Of a stretch of 64,000 nt of DNA, positions 1 through 8,320 are shown piece by piece (positions within the stretch are counted from its first letter, which is position 1; the number at the start of each line of letters is the position of its first letter). This stretch comes from Romboutsia maritimum (GTDB lineage Bacteria > Bacillota > Clostridia > Peptostreptococcales > Peptostreptococcaceae). Below the pieces are notes generated by a model. That model saw nothing but the letters and a program-made list of their open reading frames with translations. It made no database searches and was not told the origin of the DNA. The position numbers and the translations under genes are program-made. Location of the stretch: contig NZ_NOJZ02000002.1 in NCBI RefSeq assembly GCF_002251085.2, positions 62,001 through 126,000 on the forward strand. The letters are read 5' to 3'.

Positions 1-497
1 TAGGAGAGCCTCCAGCTCAAAAAGGTTATACTCCATCTGTATTTGCAATGCTTCCAAAACTTATGGAAAGAAGTGGACTATCAGATAAGGGCTCTATAAC
101 AGCTTTTTATACAGTTTTAGTTGATGGAGATGATTTCAACGAACCAATAGCTGATACTGTTAGAGGAATTTTAGATGGACATATAGTGTTATCTAGAGAC
201 TTAGCACATAAAAATCATTATCCGGCAATAGACATATTAAATAGTGTAAGTAGACTTATGAGTGAAATTTGCGAACCTGATCATAAAAAATCAGCATCAT
301 CTGCAAGAGATATATTGGCAATATTTAAAGAAGCTGAAGACTTGATTAATATAGGTGCATATGAAAATGGAAGTAATCCAAAAATTGATTTATCAATTAA
401 ATATATAGATAAAGTAAATAGTTTTTTAAAGCAGAGCGTAGATGAAACTACAATATTTGAAGAAAGCAAAAATAAATTAATTACATTATTTGATTAA
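1..497 (+). CDS. fliI: Flagellar export ATPase FliI, C-terminal fragment
   Basis: The reading frame is open from base 3 and enters with GEPPAQKGYTPSVFA, a conserved stretch of the FliI/F1-type ATPase fold. It runs 164 codons to a stop at 495-497. FliI powers loading of flagellar export substrates at the cytoplasmic face of the type III export gate. The N-terminal half with the Walker A motif lies before the window, so nucleotide-binding residues cannot be checked. FliJ follows after 16 bases, the usual order. Identification is firm from sequence and context. An internal ATG at 48 is not the start. Confidence 0.93.
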   Translation, partial: GEPPAQKGYTPSVFAMLPKLMERSGLSDKGSITAFYTVLVDGDDFNEPIADTVRGILDGHIVLSRDLAHKNHYPAIDILNSVSRLMSEICEPDHKKSASSARDILAIFKEAEDLINIGAYENGSNPKIDLSIKYIDKVNSFLKQSVDETTIFEESKNKLITLFD

Positions 498-513
498 AAG
501 GGGACTGCTTAAA

Positions 514-954
514 TTGAAAAAATTTAAATTTAGACTTGATAAAGTATTAGACATAAAAATAAAAAATGAAGAAGAAAGCAAACTAAAGTACAGTCAAGCT
601 CAAAATAGAAAAAAGATAGTAGAAGGCAAATTAGAAAATTTAAAATCTGACTATAATAAATACTTTGACATAAGCGAAGTTGACGACATAGTTACACAAA
701 AGATAACTCTTGCTTATTTATCTTCATTATCACATTCTATAAAATCAACTACTATAGAAGTTGAAAAAGAAGCTGTGAAAGTTGAAAGTGCTAAAATTGA
801 GTTTATTGATAAACAAATTGAAAGAAAATCTTTAGAAAAAATAAAAGAAGATAAATTAAAGAAACTTCTTAAAGAAGAAGAAAGAAAAGAACAAATTACA
901 AATGATGAGTTTGCTTTATATGCATATATGAGAAATAGACCAGAGTTTGTGTAA
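514..954 (+). CDS. fliJ: Flagellar export chaperone FliJ
   Basis: A 146-residue, strongly charged, almost wholly alpha-helical (coiled-coil) protein that opens with KKFKFRLDKVLDIK, the typical FliJ N-terminus. FliJ is the stalk-like partner of FliI and escorts export chaperones. I chose the TTG at 514: an AAAAGGGG ribosome site (496-503) lies 10 bases upstream, and this start gives the family N-terminus. The frame also extends upstream to a TTG at 490, which would overlap fliI and has no ribosome site. It sits between fliI and fliK in one operon. Confidence 0.88.
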   Translation: MKKFKFRLDKVLDIKIKNEEESKLKYSQAQNRKKIVEGKLENLKSDYNKYFDISEVDDIVTQKITLAYLSSLSHSIKSTTIEVEKEAVKVESAKIEFIDKQIERKSLEKIKEDKLKKLLKEEERKEQITNDEFALYAYMRNRPEFV

Positions 955-966
955 AGGGTGAGTAAA

Positions 967-2196
967 ATGAATTTAAATATTTCAGCACAATTTTCAAATA
1001 GCCTTCAAGGTGTAAGTGATTCTAAGGAATCTAGTAAAAGTAAAAATGACTTTTCAAATCTTTTCGAGTCATTAGGAGAAAGTAATGAGTTTGCTAATAA
1101 TTCTTCAAAAGATAATAAAGATGATTTAATTAATTTAGAATTGCTTCAAATGATATTAAGTAATATACAAAATATACAACCAAACGAAAATATTGATTTA
1201 AGTAACTTAAAGGACGTGCAAGTTGAAGGATTTGATTTAAGTAAGTTAGATAATATAAAGTCGGGAAATTTACAAGACATACTTAATTCTATAAATGAAA
1301 AGTTAAATACGGATAATATGTCTAATGATGATCTTCAATTTTTACAAAAATTAGATAGCTTAATTAATAAAGAAGATTTTAGTGATAAAACAACAAATAA
1401 TCAGACAGTATTAGATGAAAACAATGAAATTTATGATTTAATATTAGATAAAATAAAGAATAATAAATTTGAAAATGATAGTAATTTAAATGAAAAGAGT
1501 TTGAAAAATAATCAAGTTATAAGTACTGAAAAATCAACTGAATCTAATTCTAACTCAAATATAAATGATGATATAATTACGTTTAGAAGTTTAGAAGTTA
1601 AAAACTTACAAAATAGGAGTTCAGAAGATAAAGATACTGATGTATTAGAAAGTATTATAGACACGGGAGAAAATAAAAATTTATTATTTGTAAATTCAAA
1701 CTTAGACACTAAAAATGTAGAAAATGTAGTAAAAGAAGGAAATAACGATACTCCTGTAAGTTATATAAGACAAGAGTTTATGGAAGAAGATATATTAAAA
1801 ACTGTAAAATATTTAAAAACTAATAATCTTGAGGAAATGAAAATAAAAATAACTCCTAGAGAACTTGGTGAAATGACTATAAATCTAGTCAAAGATCTTG
1901 AACATACTAAAATATTAATAACTGTATCTAAACCAGAAGTATTTGATATGGTAAATAAAAATATTCAAGATATAACTAAGCATTTAAGTGATTTAAATAT
2001 AAATGTTAAACAAGTATCTGTTGATTTAAAAAGCAACAATGAACATTTTTTCTCAGACAACTTGAATCAGGAGTTTAATAGAAGAAATCAAGAGAATAGC
2101 AAAAAAAGAACTAAGAATGAAAATTTAGGAATTGAAGATATAGAAGAAATAACAGATATTAAGCAAGAACCAAATAATCTAAATATTTTAATTTAA
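967..2196 (+). CDS. fliK: Flagellar hook-length control protein FliK
   Basis: About 409 residues. The first 270 are low-complexity, rich in Asn, Ser, Asp and Lys, as expected for the secreted ruler part. The last ~130 residues carry a Flg_hook-type C-terminal domain (KIKITPRELGEMTINLVKD and onward), which switches the export gate from hook to filament substrates. ATG at 967 is preferred over an in-frame GTG at 958 because AAAGGGTGAG (952-961) is then correctly placed as ribosome site. The N-terminal part will align poorly to anything; the call rests on the C-terminal domain and the position before flgD. Confidence 0.85.
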   Translation: MNLNISAQFSNSLQGVSDSKESSKSKNDFSNLFESLGESNEFANNSSKDNKDDLINLELLQMILSNIQNIQPNENIDLSNLKDVQVEGFDLSKLDNIKSGNLQDILNSINEKLNTDNMSNDDLQFLQKLDSLINKEDFSDKTTNNQTVLDENNEIYDLILDKIKNNKFENDSNLNEKSLKNNQVISTEKSTESNSNSNINDDIITFRSLEVKNLQNRSSEDKDTDVLESIIDTGENKNLLFVNSNLDTKNVENVVKEGNNDTPVSYIRQEFMEEDILKTVKYLKTNNLEEMKIKITPRELGEMTINLVKDLEHTKILITVSKPEVFDMVNKNIQDITKHLSDLNINVKQVSVDLKSNNEHFFSDNLNQEFNRRNQENSKKRTKNENLGIEDIEEITDIKQEPNNLNILI

Positions 2197-2207
2197 AGGG
2201 GGTCATT

Positions 2208-2759
2208 ATGAATACTTTATCATCTAAAAGTACAGATACAAACATAAGTACTCGTAGTACAAAAAATACTACAAAAACTGAAAATGGTACTAAAGTAGTT
2301 GCTTCAGGAGAAGGAGCTGATAAAGATTTATTTTTAAAATTACTAGTGGCTCAAATGAAAAATCAAGATCCATTTAAACCACAAGATCCAACTCAGTATA
2401 TAACTCAGTTAGCTCAGTTTAATAGTTTGGAAAACTTGATGGCTATAAAAGATGGAATGAATTATGTAGCAAATATGGGTAATGGACTGTTAGTAAACTC
2501 AGCTATGAGTACAGCAGCTTCACTAATAGGAAAAAATGTAGAAGTATTTTCACAACAAGATGATTCAACACAGATAACAAAGCATACTGGAAAAGTTGAA
2601 AATGTTTATATAGAAGATGGAGTAATCAATATGAATATAAAACTTGATGAAACTGGTGAAGTAAAATCATTTACATATGATTCTTTACTAAAGGTTAGTG
2701 ACCAACCAATAACTAGTGATAAAACAGAAGAAGTTACTAATACAGATAATAATATTTAA
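2208..2759 (+). CDS. flgD: Flagellar hook capping protein FlgD
   Basis: 183 residues. Residues ~44-80 hold the FlgD signature FLKLLVAQMKNQDPFKPQD followed by TQYITQLAQFNSLENL. This conserved N-terminal segment is the part needed for export and cap function. The protein is short and ends in an acidic Thr/Asn-rich tail, without the extended Ig-like C-terminal region of enterobacterial FlgD. FlgD caps the growing hook so that FlgE subunits can assemble. The ribosome site AAAGGGGG lies just before the ATG. It is followed directly by the hook gene. Confidence 0.9.
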   Translation: MNTLSSKSTDTNISTRSTKNTTKTENGTKVVASGEGADKDLFLKLLVAQMKNQDPFKPQDPTQYITQLAQFNSLENLMAIKDGMNYVANMGNGLLVNSAMSTAASLIGKNVEVFSQQDDSTQITKHTGKVENVYIEDGVINMNIKLDETGEVKSFTYDSLLKVSDQPITSDKTEEVTNTDNNI

Positions 2760-2779
2760 AATAAGGGAGAGTAAAAATA

Positions 2780-3619
2780 ATGTTAAGATCAATGTACTCA
2801 GGAATAAGTGGAATGAAATCTAATCAAACGAGAATGGACGTTGTAGGGAATAACGTTGCAAATGCATCAACAACAGCATATAAGAAATCTAGTGCTCGTT
2901 TTACTGATACTTTATACCAAAATAGTATATATGCAAGTGCTCCAAGTGGAGGAATAGGAGGGGTTAACCCAGGACAAGTTGGATTAGGAGTAAAGGTAGC
3001 TGGAATTAATAAGAATATGATACAAGGTTCTATGCAAACAACAGGAAATAATACAGACTTTGCTATAGATGGTGATGGATACTTTACAATAGATAAAGGA
3101 AAAACTGGCGCACCAGAAATAGTTTATACAAGAGATGGTTCATTTTCTATAGATACAAACGGTGATTTAGTAACTGCAAATGGATACCATGTTGTAGATT
3201 CAACAGGAGCTCAAATAAATATACCTAATGAGCATCCAAAAGGATCTACAGATCCTAAGAAAAAAGTAACTTCATTTACAGTTTCAAAAGATGGTAGTGT
3301 TTCTTTAGCACTTGCAGACGGAACTAAAGCAGATAATACTAGTGGATTTAATGTAAAGTTAGGAATAGCTGTATTTAAAAATCCAGCAGGGCTAGAGGCT
3401 TTAAGTGGTAACTTATATGGAGTAACTGGAAACTCAGGTGCTCCAATTGCAAATGCTAAATATGGTAATGTAAATCAAGGTGCAATAGAAATGTCAAACG
3501 TAGATTTATCAGAAGAGTTTACAGAAATGATAGTAACAACAAGAGCCTTTCAGGCATCAAGTAAGGTAATTACAACAAGTGATGAAATCTTACAAGAGAT
3601 AATAAATCTTAAGAGATAG
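2780..3619 (+). CDS. flgE: Flagellar hook protein FlgE (compact)
   Basis: 279 residues with the flagellar basal-body rod N-terminus (MLRSMYSGISGMKSNQTRMD, then VVGNNVANASTTAYK) and the C-terminal helix with TEMIVTTRAFQASSKVITTS. These two ends form the D0 coiled coil shared by rod and hook proteins. Position right after flgD and before motA makes it the hook protein; it is short for FlgE, close to rod-protein length. A FlgF/FlgG-type role cannot be excluded from sequence alone. No flbD/swrD gene lies between it and motA: the gap is 14 bases. Confidence 0.85.
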   Translation: MLRSMYSGISGMKSNQTRMDVVGNNVANASTTAYKKSSARFTDTLYQNSIYASAPSGGIGGVNPGQVGLGVKVAGINKNMIQGSMQTTGNNTDFAIDGDGYFTIDKGKTGAPEIVYTRDGSFSIDTNGDLVTANGYHVVDSTGAQINIPNEHPKGSTDPKKKVTSFTVSKDGSVSLALADGTKADNTSGFNVKLGIAVFKNPAGLEALSGNLYGVTGNSGAPIANAKYGNVNQGAIEMSNVDLSEEFTEMIVTTRAFQASSKVITTSDEILQEIINLKR

Positions 3620-3633
3620 TTAGGAGAGAATAA

Positions 3634-4452
3634 ATGAAAAAGCAAGATATACTTACACCAATAGGGTTAATATTAGTAATAGGGACAATGCTTTATGGTG
3701 CTAATGGTGAATTAGGTTTTGGTATATTCTTTGATATTCCATCAATAGTAATAACAATAGTAGGATCTTTTGCAGCTGTACTTATAACATTCTCTATGAC
3801 TGATATGAAAAGAATGTTAAAGATAATAAAGATGAGTTTTTCAATGAACAGTGTTTTTAAGCCAGATTTAATAGATCAATTCAAAGAATTATCAAAGAAA
3901 GTTAGAAAAGATGGTTTCTTGGCTATTGAAGGAGAAATTTCTGAAATAGAAGATGACTACTTAAGAAAAGGCTTAGAATTAGTAATAGATGGAATAGAAC
4001 AAGAAAAAATAAAGGAAATATTAGAACTTGAAATGATGGAAACTGAAAATAGTTACAACCAAGGTTCTCAAATTTTTAAAATTTGGGGATCTTATGCACC
4101 AGCATTTGGTATGTTAGGAACTTTGATAGGTCTTATACAGATGCTTGCAGGTGGGCTAGGTGATACAGACCAAATAGCAACAGGTATGGGTAAAGCTCTT
4201 ATAACAACACTTTATGGAGCATTTGCTGCAAGTGCTATATTAAACCCATTAGGATTTAATGTACAAAATAAGGGACAAAAAGAAGTTGCTACTAGAGATA
4301 TGATGTTAGCTGGAATAATGAGCATGCAAGATGGTGACAATGCTAGAATTATAGAAGAAAAATTATTAGCATTTTTAAGTGAAGAAGAAAAAAAAGTTTA
4401 TTTAAGTAGAAGTGATAGTAGTTCTAAAGGAGTTGGAGAAGATGTCGCGTAG
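3634..4452 (+). CDS. motA: Flagellar stator subunit MotA
   Basis: 272 residues with four predicted membrane segments: two near the N-terminus (about residues 5-50) and two at about 150-205, where WGSYAPAFGMLGTLIGLIQM carries the conserved Pro region of the proton path. The central cytoplasmic loop (about 60-145) is charged, as expected for contact with FliG. With MotB it forms the ion-driven stator. It overlaps motB by 11 bases, which suggests translational coupling. Confidence 0.94.
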   Translation: MKKQDILTPIGLILVIGTMLYGANGELGFGIFFDIPSIVITIVGSFAAVLITFSMTDMKRMLKIIKMSFSMNSVFKPDLIDQFKELSKKVRKDGFLAIEGEISEIEDDYLRKGLELVIDGIEQEKIKEILELEMMETENSYNQGSQIFKIWGSYAPAFGMLGTLIGLIQMLAGGLGDTDQIATGMGKALITTLYGAFAASAILNPLGFNVQNKGQKEVATRDMMLAGIMSMQDGDNARIIEEKLLAFLSEEEKKVYLSRSDSSSKGVGEDVA

Positions 4453-5134
4453 GAAAAGAGGTAACGAGGAAGAGGTAAATACTGAAGCTTGGATTACGAC
4501 CTATTCCGATACGATAACGTTGCTTCTTACCTTTTTTATTTTACTTTATTCTATGGCAGAAGTGGATAAAGAAAAAATGCAGCAAGTATCAGATGCAATG
4601 CAAACTCAAATGGTAGGAGAAGTTAATGTTAAGGGAGACAAGCCTATTAAAGAACCAATTTCGGACTATGATGCTTTAGTAGATAAAGTAAATAAATCAG
4701 TAAAATCAAATAATCTTACAGATGTAGTTAAGGTTAGACAAGAAGAAAAGGGAGTAGTTCTTCAGTTAGATGAGTCAATATTATTTGACCCAGGTATGGC
4801 AGATTTAAAAGAAAATAGTAAAGCAGTTTTAAATAGTATAAATGTATTACTTACTGATATGAAAAATGATATATTAGTTGAAGGTCATACAGATAATGTT
4901 CCTATGCATACAGAAAAATATGGGTCAAACTGGGAATTATCAACAGCAAGAGCTGTAAGTGTTATAAGATATTTCATTGAAGGTAAAGGTCTTGATCCAG
5001 CTAAATTTACAGCAAAGGGATATGGAGAGTATAAGCCTTTAGTCGAAAATACAACACCAGAAAATAAAGCAATAAATAGAAGAGTTGATATACTTATAGT
5101 TGAACAAAAGGAGACTAAAGTAAAAGGAGACTAA
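4442..5134 (+). CDS. motB: Flagellar stator subunit MotB
   Basis: 230 residues. The single N-terminal membrane helix carries WITTYSDTITLLLTFFILLY, in which the Asp of YSD is the ion-carrying residue of MotB. Residues ~95-225 form an OmpA-like peptidoglycan-binding domain (ILVEGHTDNVP ... NWELSTARAVSVIRYF ... NRRVDILIV). ATG at 4442 is chosen: GGAG lies 5-8 bases upstream and this gives the family N-terminus MSRRKRG. It overlaps the end of motA. The next gene is FliO-like, with no fliL between. Confidence 0.94.
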   Translation: MSRRKRGNEEEVNTEAWITTYSDTITLLLTFFILLYSMAEVDKEKMQQVSDAMQTQMVGEVNVKGDKPIKEPISDYDALVDKVNKSVKSNNLTDVVKVRQEEKGVVLQLDESILFDPGMADLKENSKAVLNSINVLLTDMKNDILVEGHTDNVPMHTEKYGSNWELSTARAVSVIRYFIEGKGLDPAKFTAKGYGEYKPLVENTTPENKAINRRVDILIVEQKETKVKGD

Positions 5135-5146
5135 AGAAGAATTGTC

Positions 5147-5521
5147 ATGGATAATCTTTTACAATACTTAATAAATTTAAGTATATTTATACCAATTATT
5201 ATTATTATGATAGTGGTATCTATAAAGGTCAGTAGGGCCAATTTAGAAAATCTAAGTATTTATAAATATACTAAAGTAATAGATAGAACAAGTTTAAATA
5301 AAGATACAAATGTATTTGTTTTAAAAATAGGTGATGAAGGATGTGTAATAGTTTCTTCATCATCATCGATAGAAAAAATTAAAGATTTAAGTAGCGAAGA
5401 AGTGAAAGTAATAGAAGAAAGAAATAATAGAAAAAACTTAAAAGTAAACAATTTTAAATTAAATAAAATAAAGCTTAAGAAATCTAATGTAAAGGGGGAG
5501 AACAATGGAGATACTAAATAA
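5147..5521 (+). CDS. FliO/FliZ-like flagellar export membrane protein
   Basis: 124 residues: an N-terminal membrane helix (about residues 6-27, rich in Ile and Val) followed by a small soluble domain (VFVLKIGDEGCVIVSS) and a lysine-rich tail. This is the architecture of FliO/FliZ, which helps assemble the FliP pore. Sequence conservation in this family is very low, so the call depends mainly on position directly before fliP, whose start it overlaps by 17 bases. The gene could be labelled fliO or fliZ. Confidence 0.72.
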   Translation: MDNLLQYLINLSIFIPIIIIMIVVSIKVSRANLENLSIYKYTKVIDRTSLNKDTNVFVLKIGDEGCVIVSSSSSIEKIKDLSSEEVKVIEERNNRKNLKVNNFKLNKIKLKKSNVKGENNGDTK

Positions 5522-6191
5522 TTTAGCACCAAATTTAAATAATTTAACACCAAATTTAAATAATCTTACTCCCCTAATACAATTATTTTTATTCTTAACT
5601 TTATTGATGTTTTTACCAACTCTTGTATTTATGATGACGAGTTTTGTAAGAATAATTATTACATTTTCATTTATAAAATCAGCATTAGGAGCTCAGCAAT
5701 CAATTCCAAATCAAATTTTAATGGGAATAGCACTTGCTCTTACAATTTTTATTATGGCTCCTGTGGCTACACAGATAAATGATAATGCAATTCAACCATA
5801 TATAAAGGAAGAAATTAAATTCGAAGAAGCGCTTAAGGAAACTGAAAAACCTATAAAGAAGTTTTTACTTAAGCAAACTAGAGAAGAAGATATAAAGCTA
5901 TTTGTAGATAGTGCAAATTTAAATAAAAAACAAGTGAGTAGGGAAAATATACCACTATATGTTTTGGTTCCATCGTTTGCAATAAGTGAACTTAAAACAG
6001 CATTTCAAATAGGCTTTTTAATTTATATACCATTTTTACTTATAGACTTAGTTGTATCAAGTACATTAATGTCGATGGGGATGTTTATGCTTCCTCCAGC
6101 AACAATTGCTTTACCTTTTAAATTGTTGTTATTTGTAATGGTAGATGGATGGAATTTATTAATTAAATCTTTACTTTTAAGCTTTTCATAA
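5505..6191 (+). CDS. fliP: Flagellar type III export gate protein FliP
   Basis: 228 residues with the FliP core: PTLVFMMTSFVRIIITFSFI (residues ~40-60), IPNQILMGIALALTIFIMAP, and the C-terminal GMFMLPPATIALPFKLLLFV. FliP forms the central pore of the export gate together with FliQ and FliR. The ribosome site AAAGGGGGAG lies inside the end of the preceding gene, so translation is probably coupled. The N-terminus is odd: instead of a classical signal peptide it has a sevenfold-spaced repeat (PNLNNLT twice, preceded by LNNLA) encoded by a 21-bp tandem repeat. Confidence 0.93.
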   Translation: MEILNNLAPNLNNLTPNLNNLTPLIQLFLFLTLLMFLPTLVFMMTSFVRIIITFSFIKSALGAQQSIPNQILMGIALALTIFIMAPVATQINDNAIQPYIKEEIKFEEALKETEKPIKKFLLKQTREEDIKLFVDSANLNKKQVSRENIPLYVLVPSFAISELKTAFQIGFLIYIPFLLIDLVVSSTLMSMGMFMLPPATIALPFKLLLFVMVDGWNLLIKSLLLSFS

Positions 6192-6205
6192 TAAGGAGAT
6201 ATGTT

Positions 6206-6475
6206 ATGACTGAAAATATGGTTATGGGCATAGCAAAAGAAGCTTTATACACAGGGATGTTAGTTGCAGGACCGATACTTATATTATCACTAGTAGTAGG
6301 GTTGTTAATAAGTATTTTTCAAGCGACAACACAAATACAAGAACAAACGTTAACGTTTGTGCCAAAGCTAGTTGTAATACTTGTAGCTTTAGTTATAGGT
6401 GGAAGTTGGATGCTACATGAATTGATGAAATTTACTACAAAAATTATGAATTTAATATCTGTAATAACTAAGTAG
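6206..6475 (+). CDS. fliQ: Flagellar type III export gate protein FliQ
   Basis: 89 residues, the normal family length, with two membrane helices (about 15-40 and 50-75). The motif GLLISIFQATTQIQEQTLTF is the diagnostic FliQ segment that joins the helices. It packs around the FliP/FliR pore. The gene lies 14 bases after fliP and 9 bases before the fliR-flhB fusion. Confidence 0.94.
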   Translation: MTENMVMGIAKEALYTGMLVAGPILILSLVVGLLISIFQATTQIQEQTLTFVPKLVVILVALVIGGSWMLHELMKFTTKIMNLISVITK

Positions 6476-6484
6476 GAGTAAAAT

Positions 6485-8305
6485 ATGATACTTATATTTA
6501 TTAGATTAATAACATTTTTTGCTTCTATAAATGTTATATTTCCATCAGGTACACCTAAAGTGTTTAAAGTGATTTTTTCCTTATTTATGTCCGTGGTAGT
6601 ATCATTTACAGTAGATGTAGATGTTCAGATTGAAAGTACGATTAGTTTAATTAATTTTTCTGTGACAGAAACTATGACTGGTTTAGTTCTAGGATATATA
6701 ACTAGTATATGTTTTAATAGTTTGAAAATAGGGGGGAGTTTAATAGATCAACAGTTAGGATTATCTATGGCAAATATATATGACCCAAATACTAAAGATC
6801 AATCTACACTTATATCAAACTTAATGTATTGGATGGGGATTGTTATATTCTTTGGAATAAACGGACATCACATGCTTATAAGAGGAATCCAACAAAGCTT
6901 TTTATTAGTTCCAGTAGGAGAATCTATAATAAGCAATAATTTACAATATATAATAAATGTGTTTGTTCAATATGTAATAATAGGAATTAAAATAGCTATA
7001 CCAATAATAATATCATTAATAATTGCCGATTTAATAATGTCACTTATATCTAGAAGTATACCGCAGTTGAATGTAATGATTGTTGGAATGCCGCTAAAAT
7101 TATTGGTTGGTATTATGATTTTAATGATATCTTTACCATTTATATTAACAGAAATTCATAATTTATTTAATAAGTTGCCACATATACTTGATGGAACTTT
7201 AGCTATGAATGGTAGTTATTTAGGCCCGATTGGAATTATATTATCAGCTGGAGATAAGACAGAAGAACCAACGGCTAAAAAGAAAAGCGATGCTAGAAAA
7301 AAAGGTAATTTAGCAAAAAGTAAAGAGATAGTAAATGCTGTTTCATTAGTAGCAATTTTACTTTTGATTTATATAATGGGAAATTTTATGATATCTGAAT
7401 TTAAAACTTTTTTTATAACATTTTTTAGTCAAGATTTAACTAAAACTATAGATTATAATTTTTTACAAAACTTGTCTATTGATGTTGGAATTAGTTTTAT
7501 GAAATTATTTTTACCTATGGGTGGAGTGATTATGGTAGTTTCTATAATAGCTAACATAGCTCAAACTGGATTTTTATTAACGGGAGAAGGTTTAAAACCA
7601 CAGTTATCAAAGATTAATCCAATAAGCGGACTTAAAAACATGTTTTCTTTAAAAGCATTAGGAAATATGGTGAAAAGTATAGTGATTATGACGATACTTT
7701 TAGTAATAGGATATTCATTTGTTAAGAATAATTTTGAAGGTATTATAAAAATGGGAGATATATATTTCCCTTATATGATATACACAGTAATTGATCTTAT
7801 AAAAGAGCTTTTAGGACGTATATCTATAGCAGTAGTTATAATAGCAGTGGTTGATTTTGTTTATCAGAAATTTACTCACAAAAAAGGTCTTAGAATGACT
7901 AAACAAGAAATTAAAGAAGAGTATAGACAAATGGAGGGAGATCCTCAATTAAAAGGAAAGATAAAACAAAAGCAAAGGGAAATGGCATCACAAAGGATGA
8001 TGCAAGCAGTACCTTCGGCAACAGTTATTGTAACAAACCCAACCCACATATCTATAGCAATAAGATATGAAAAAGGAAAAGATACTACACCGGTTGTAGT
8101 AGCAAAGGGTGCAGATGTAGTAGCTTTTAAAATAAGAGAAATAGCAAAGGAACATGATATACCTATTATTGAGAATAAGCCATTAGCGAGGCTTATATAT
8201 AAGAAGGTCGAAATTGATCAAGAAATTCCAGAGGATATGTATCAAGCAGTAGCTGAAGTATTAGTAGCTGTTTACAAAATAAAAAATAGATATAAGAGGA
8301 TGTAA
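6485..8305 (+). CDS. fliR-flhB: FliR-FlhB fusion, flagellar export gate
   Basis: 606 residues in one frame. Residues ~1-250 are a FliR domain with several membrane helices (IGGSLIDQQLGLSMANIYDP is the FliR signature). From about residue 255 a FlhB domain begins (TEEPTAKKKSDARKKGNLAK), with four membrane helices and a C-terminal cytoplasmic domain. The autocleavage motif NPTH is intact at residues 518-521, so substrate switching is likely functional. FliR and FlhB are separate in most bacteria. The fused form is known from C. difficile and other clostridia, which supports the taxonomic placement. There is no stop or frameshift at the junction. Confidence 0.95.
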   Translation: MILIFIRLITFFASINVIFPSGTPKVFKVIFSLFMSVVVSFTVDVDVQIESTISLINFSVTETMTGLVLGYITSICFNSLKIGGSLIDQQLGLSMANIYDPNTKDQSTLISNLMYWMGIVIFFGINGHHMLIRGIQQSFLLVPVGESIISNNLQYIINVFVQYVIIGIKIAIPIIISLIIADLIMSLISRSIPQLNVMIVGMPLKLLVGIMILMISLPFILTEIHNLFNKLPHILDGTLAMNGSYLGPIGIILSAGDKTEEPTAKKKSDARKKGNLAKSKEIVNAVSLVAILLLIYIMGNFMISEFKTFFITFFSQDLTKTIDYNFLQNLSIDVGISFMKLFLPMGGVIMVVSIIANIAQTGFLLTGEGLKPQLSKINPISGLKNMFSLKALGNMVKSIVIMTILLVIGYSFVKNNFEGIIKMGDIYFPYMIYTVIDLIKELLGRISIAVVIIAVVDFVYQKFTHKKGLRMTKQEIKEEYRQMEGDPQLKGKIKQKQREMASQRMMQAVPSATVIVTNPTHISIAIRYEKGKDTTPVVVAKGADVVAFKIREIAKEHDIPIIENKPLARLIYKKVEIDQEIPEDMYQAVAEVLVAVYKIKNRYKRM

Positions 8306-8320
8306 AAAGAGAGGTTTTAG

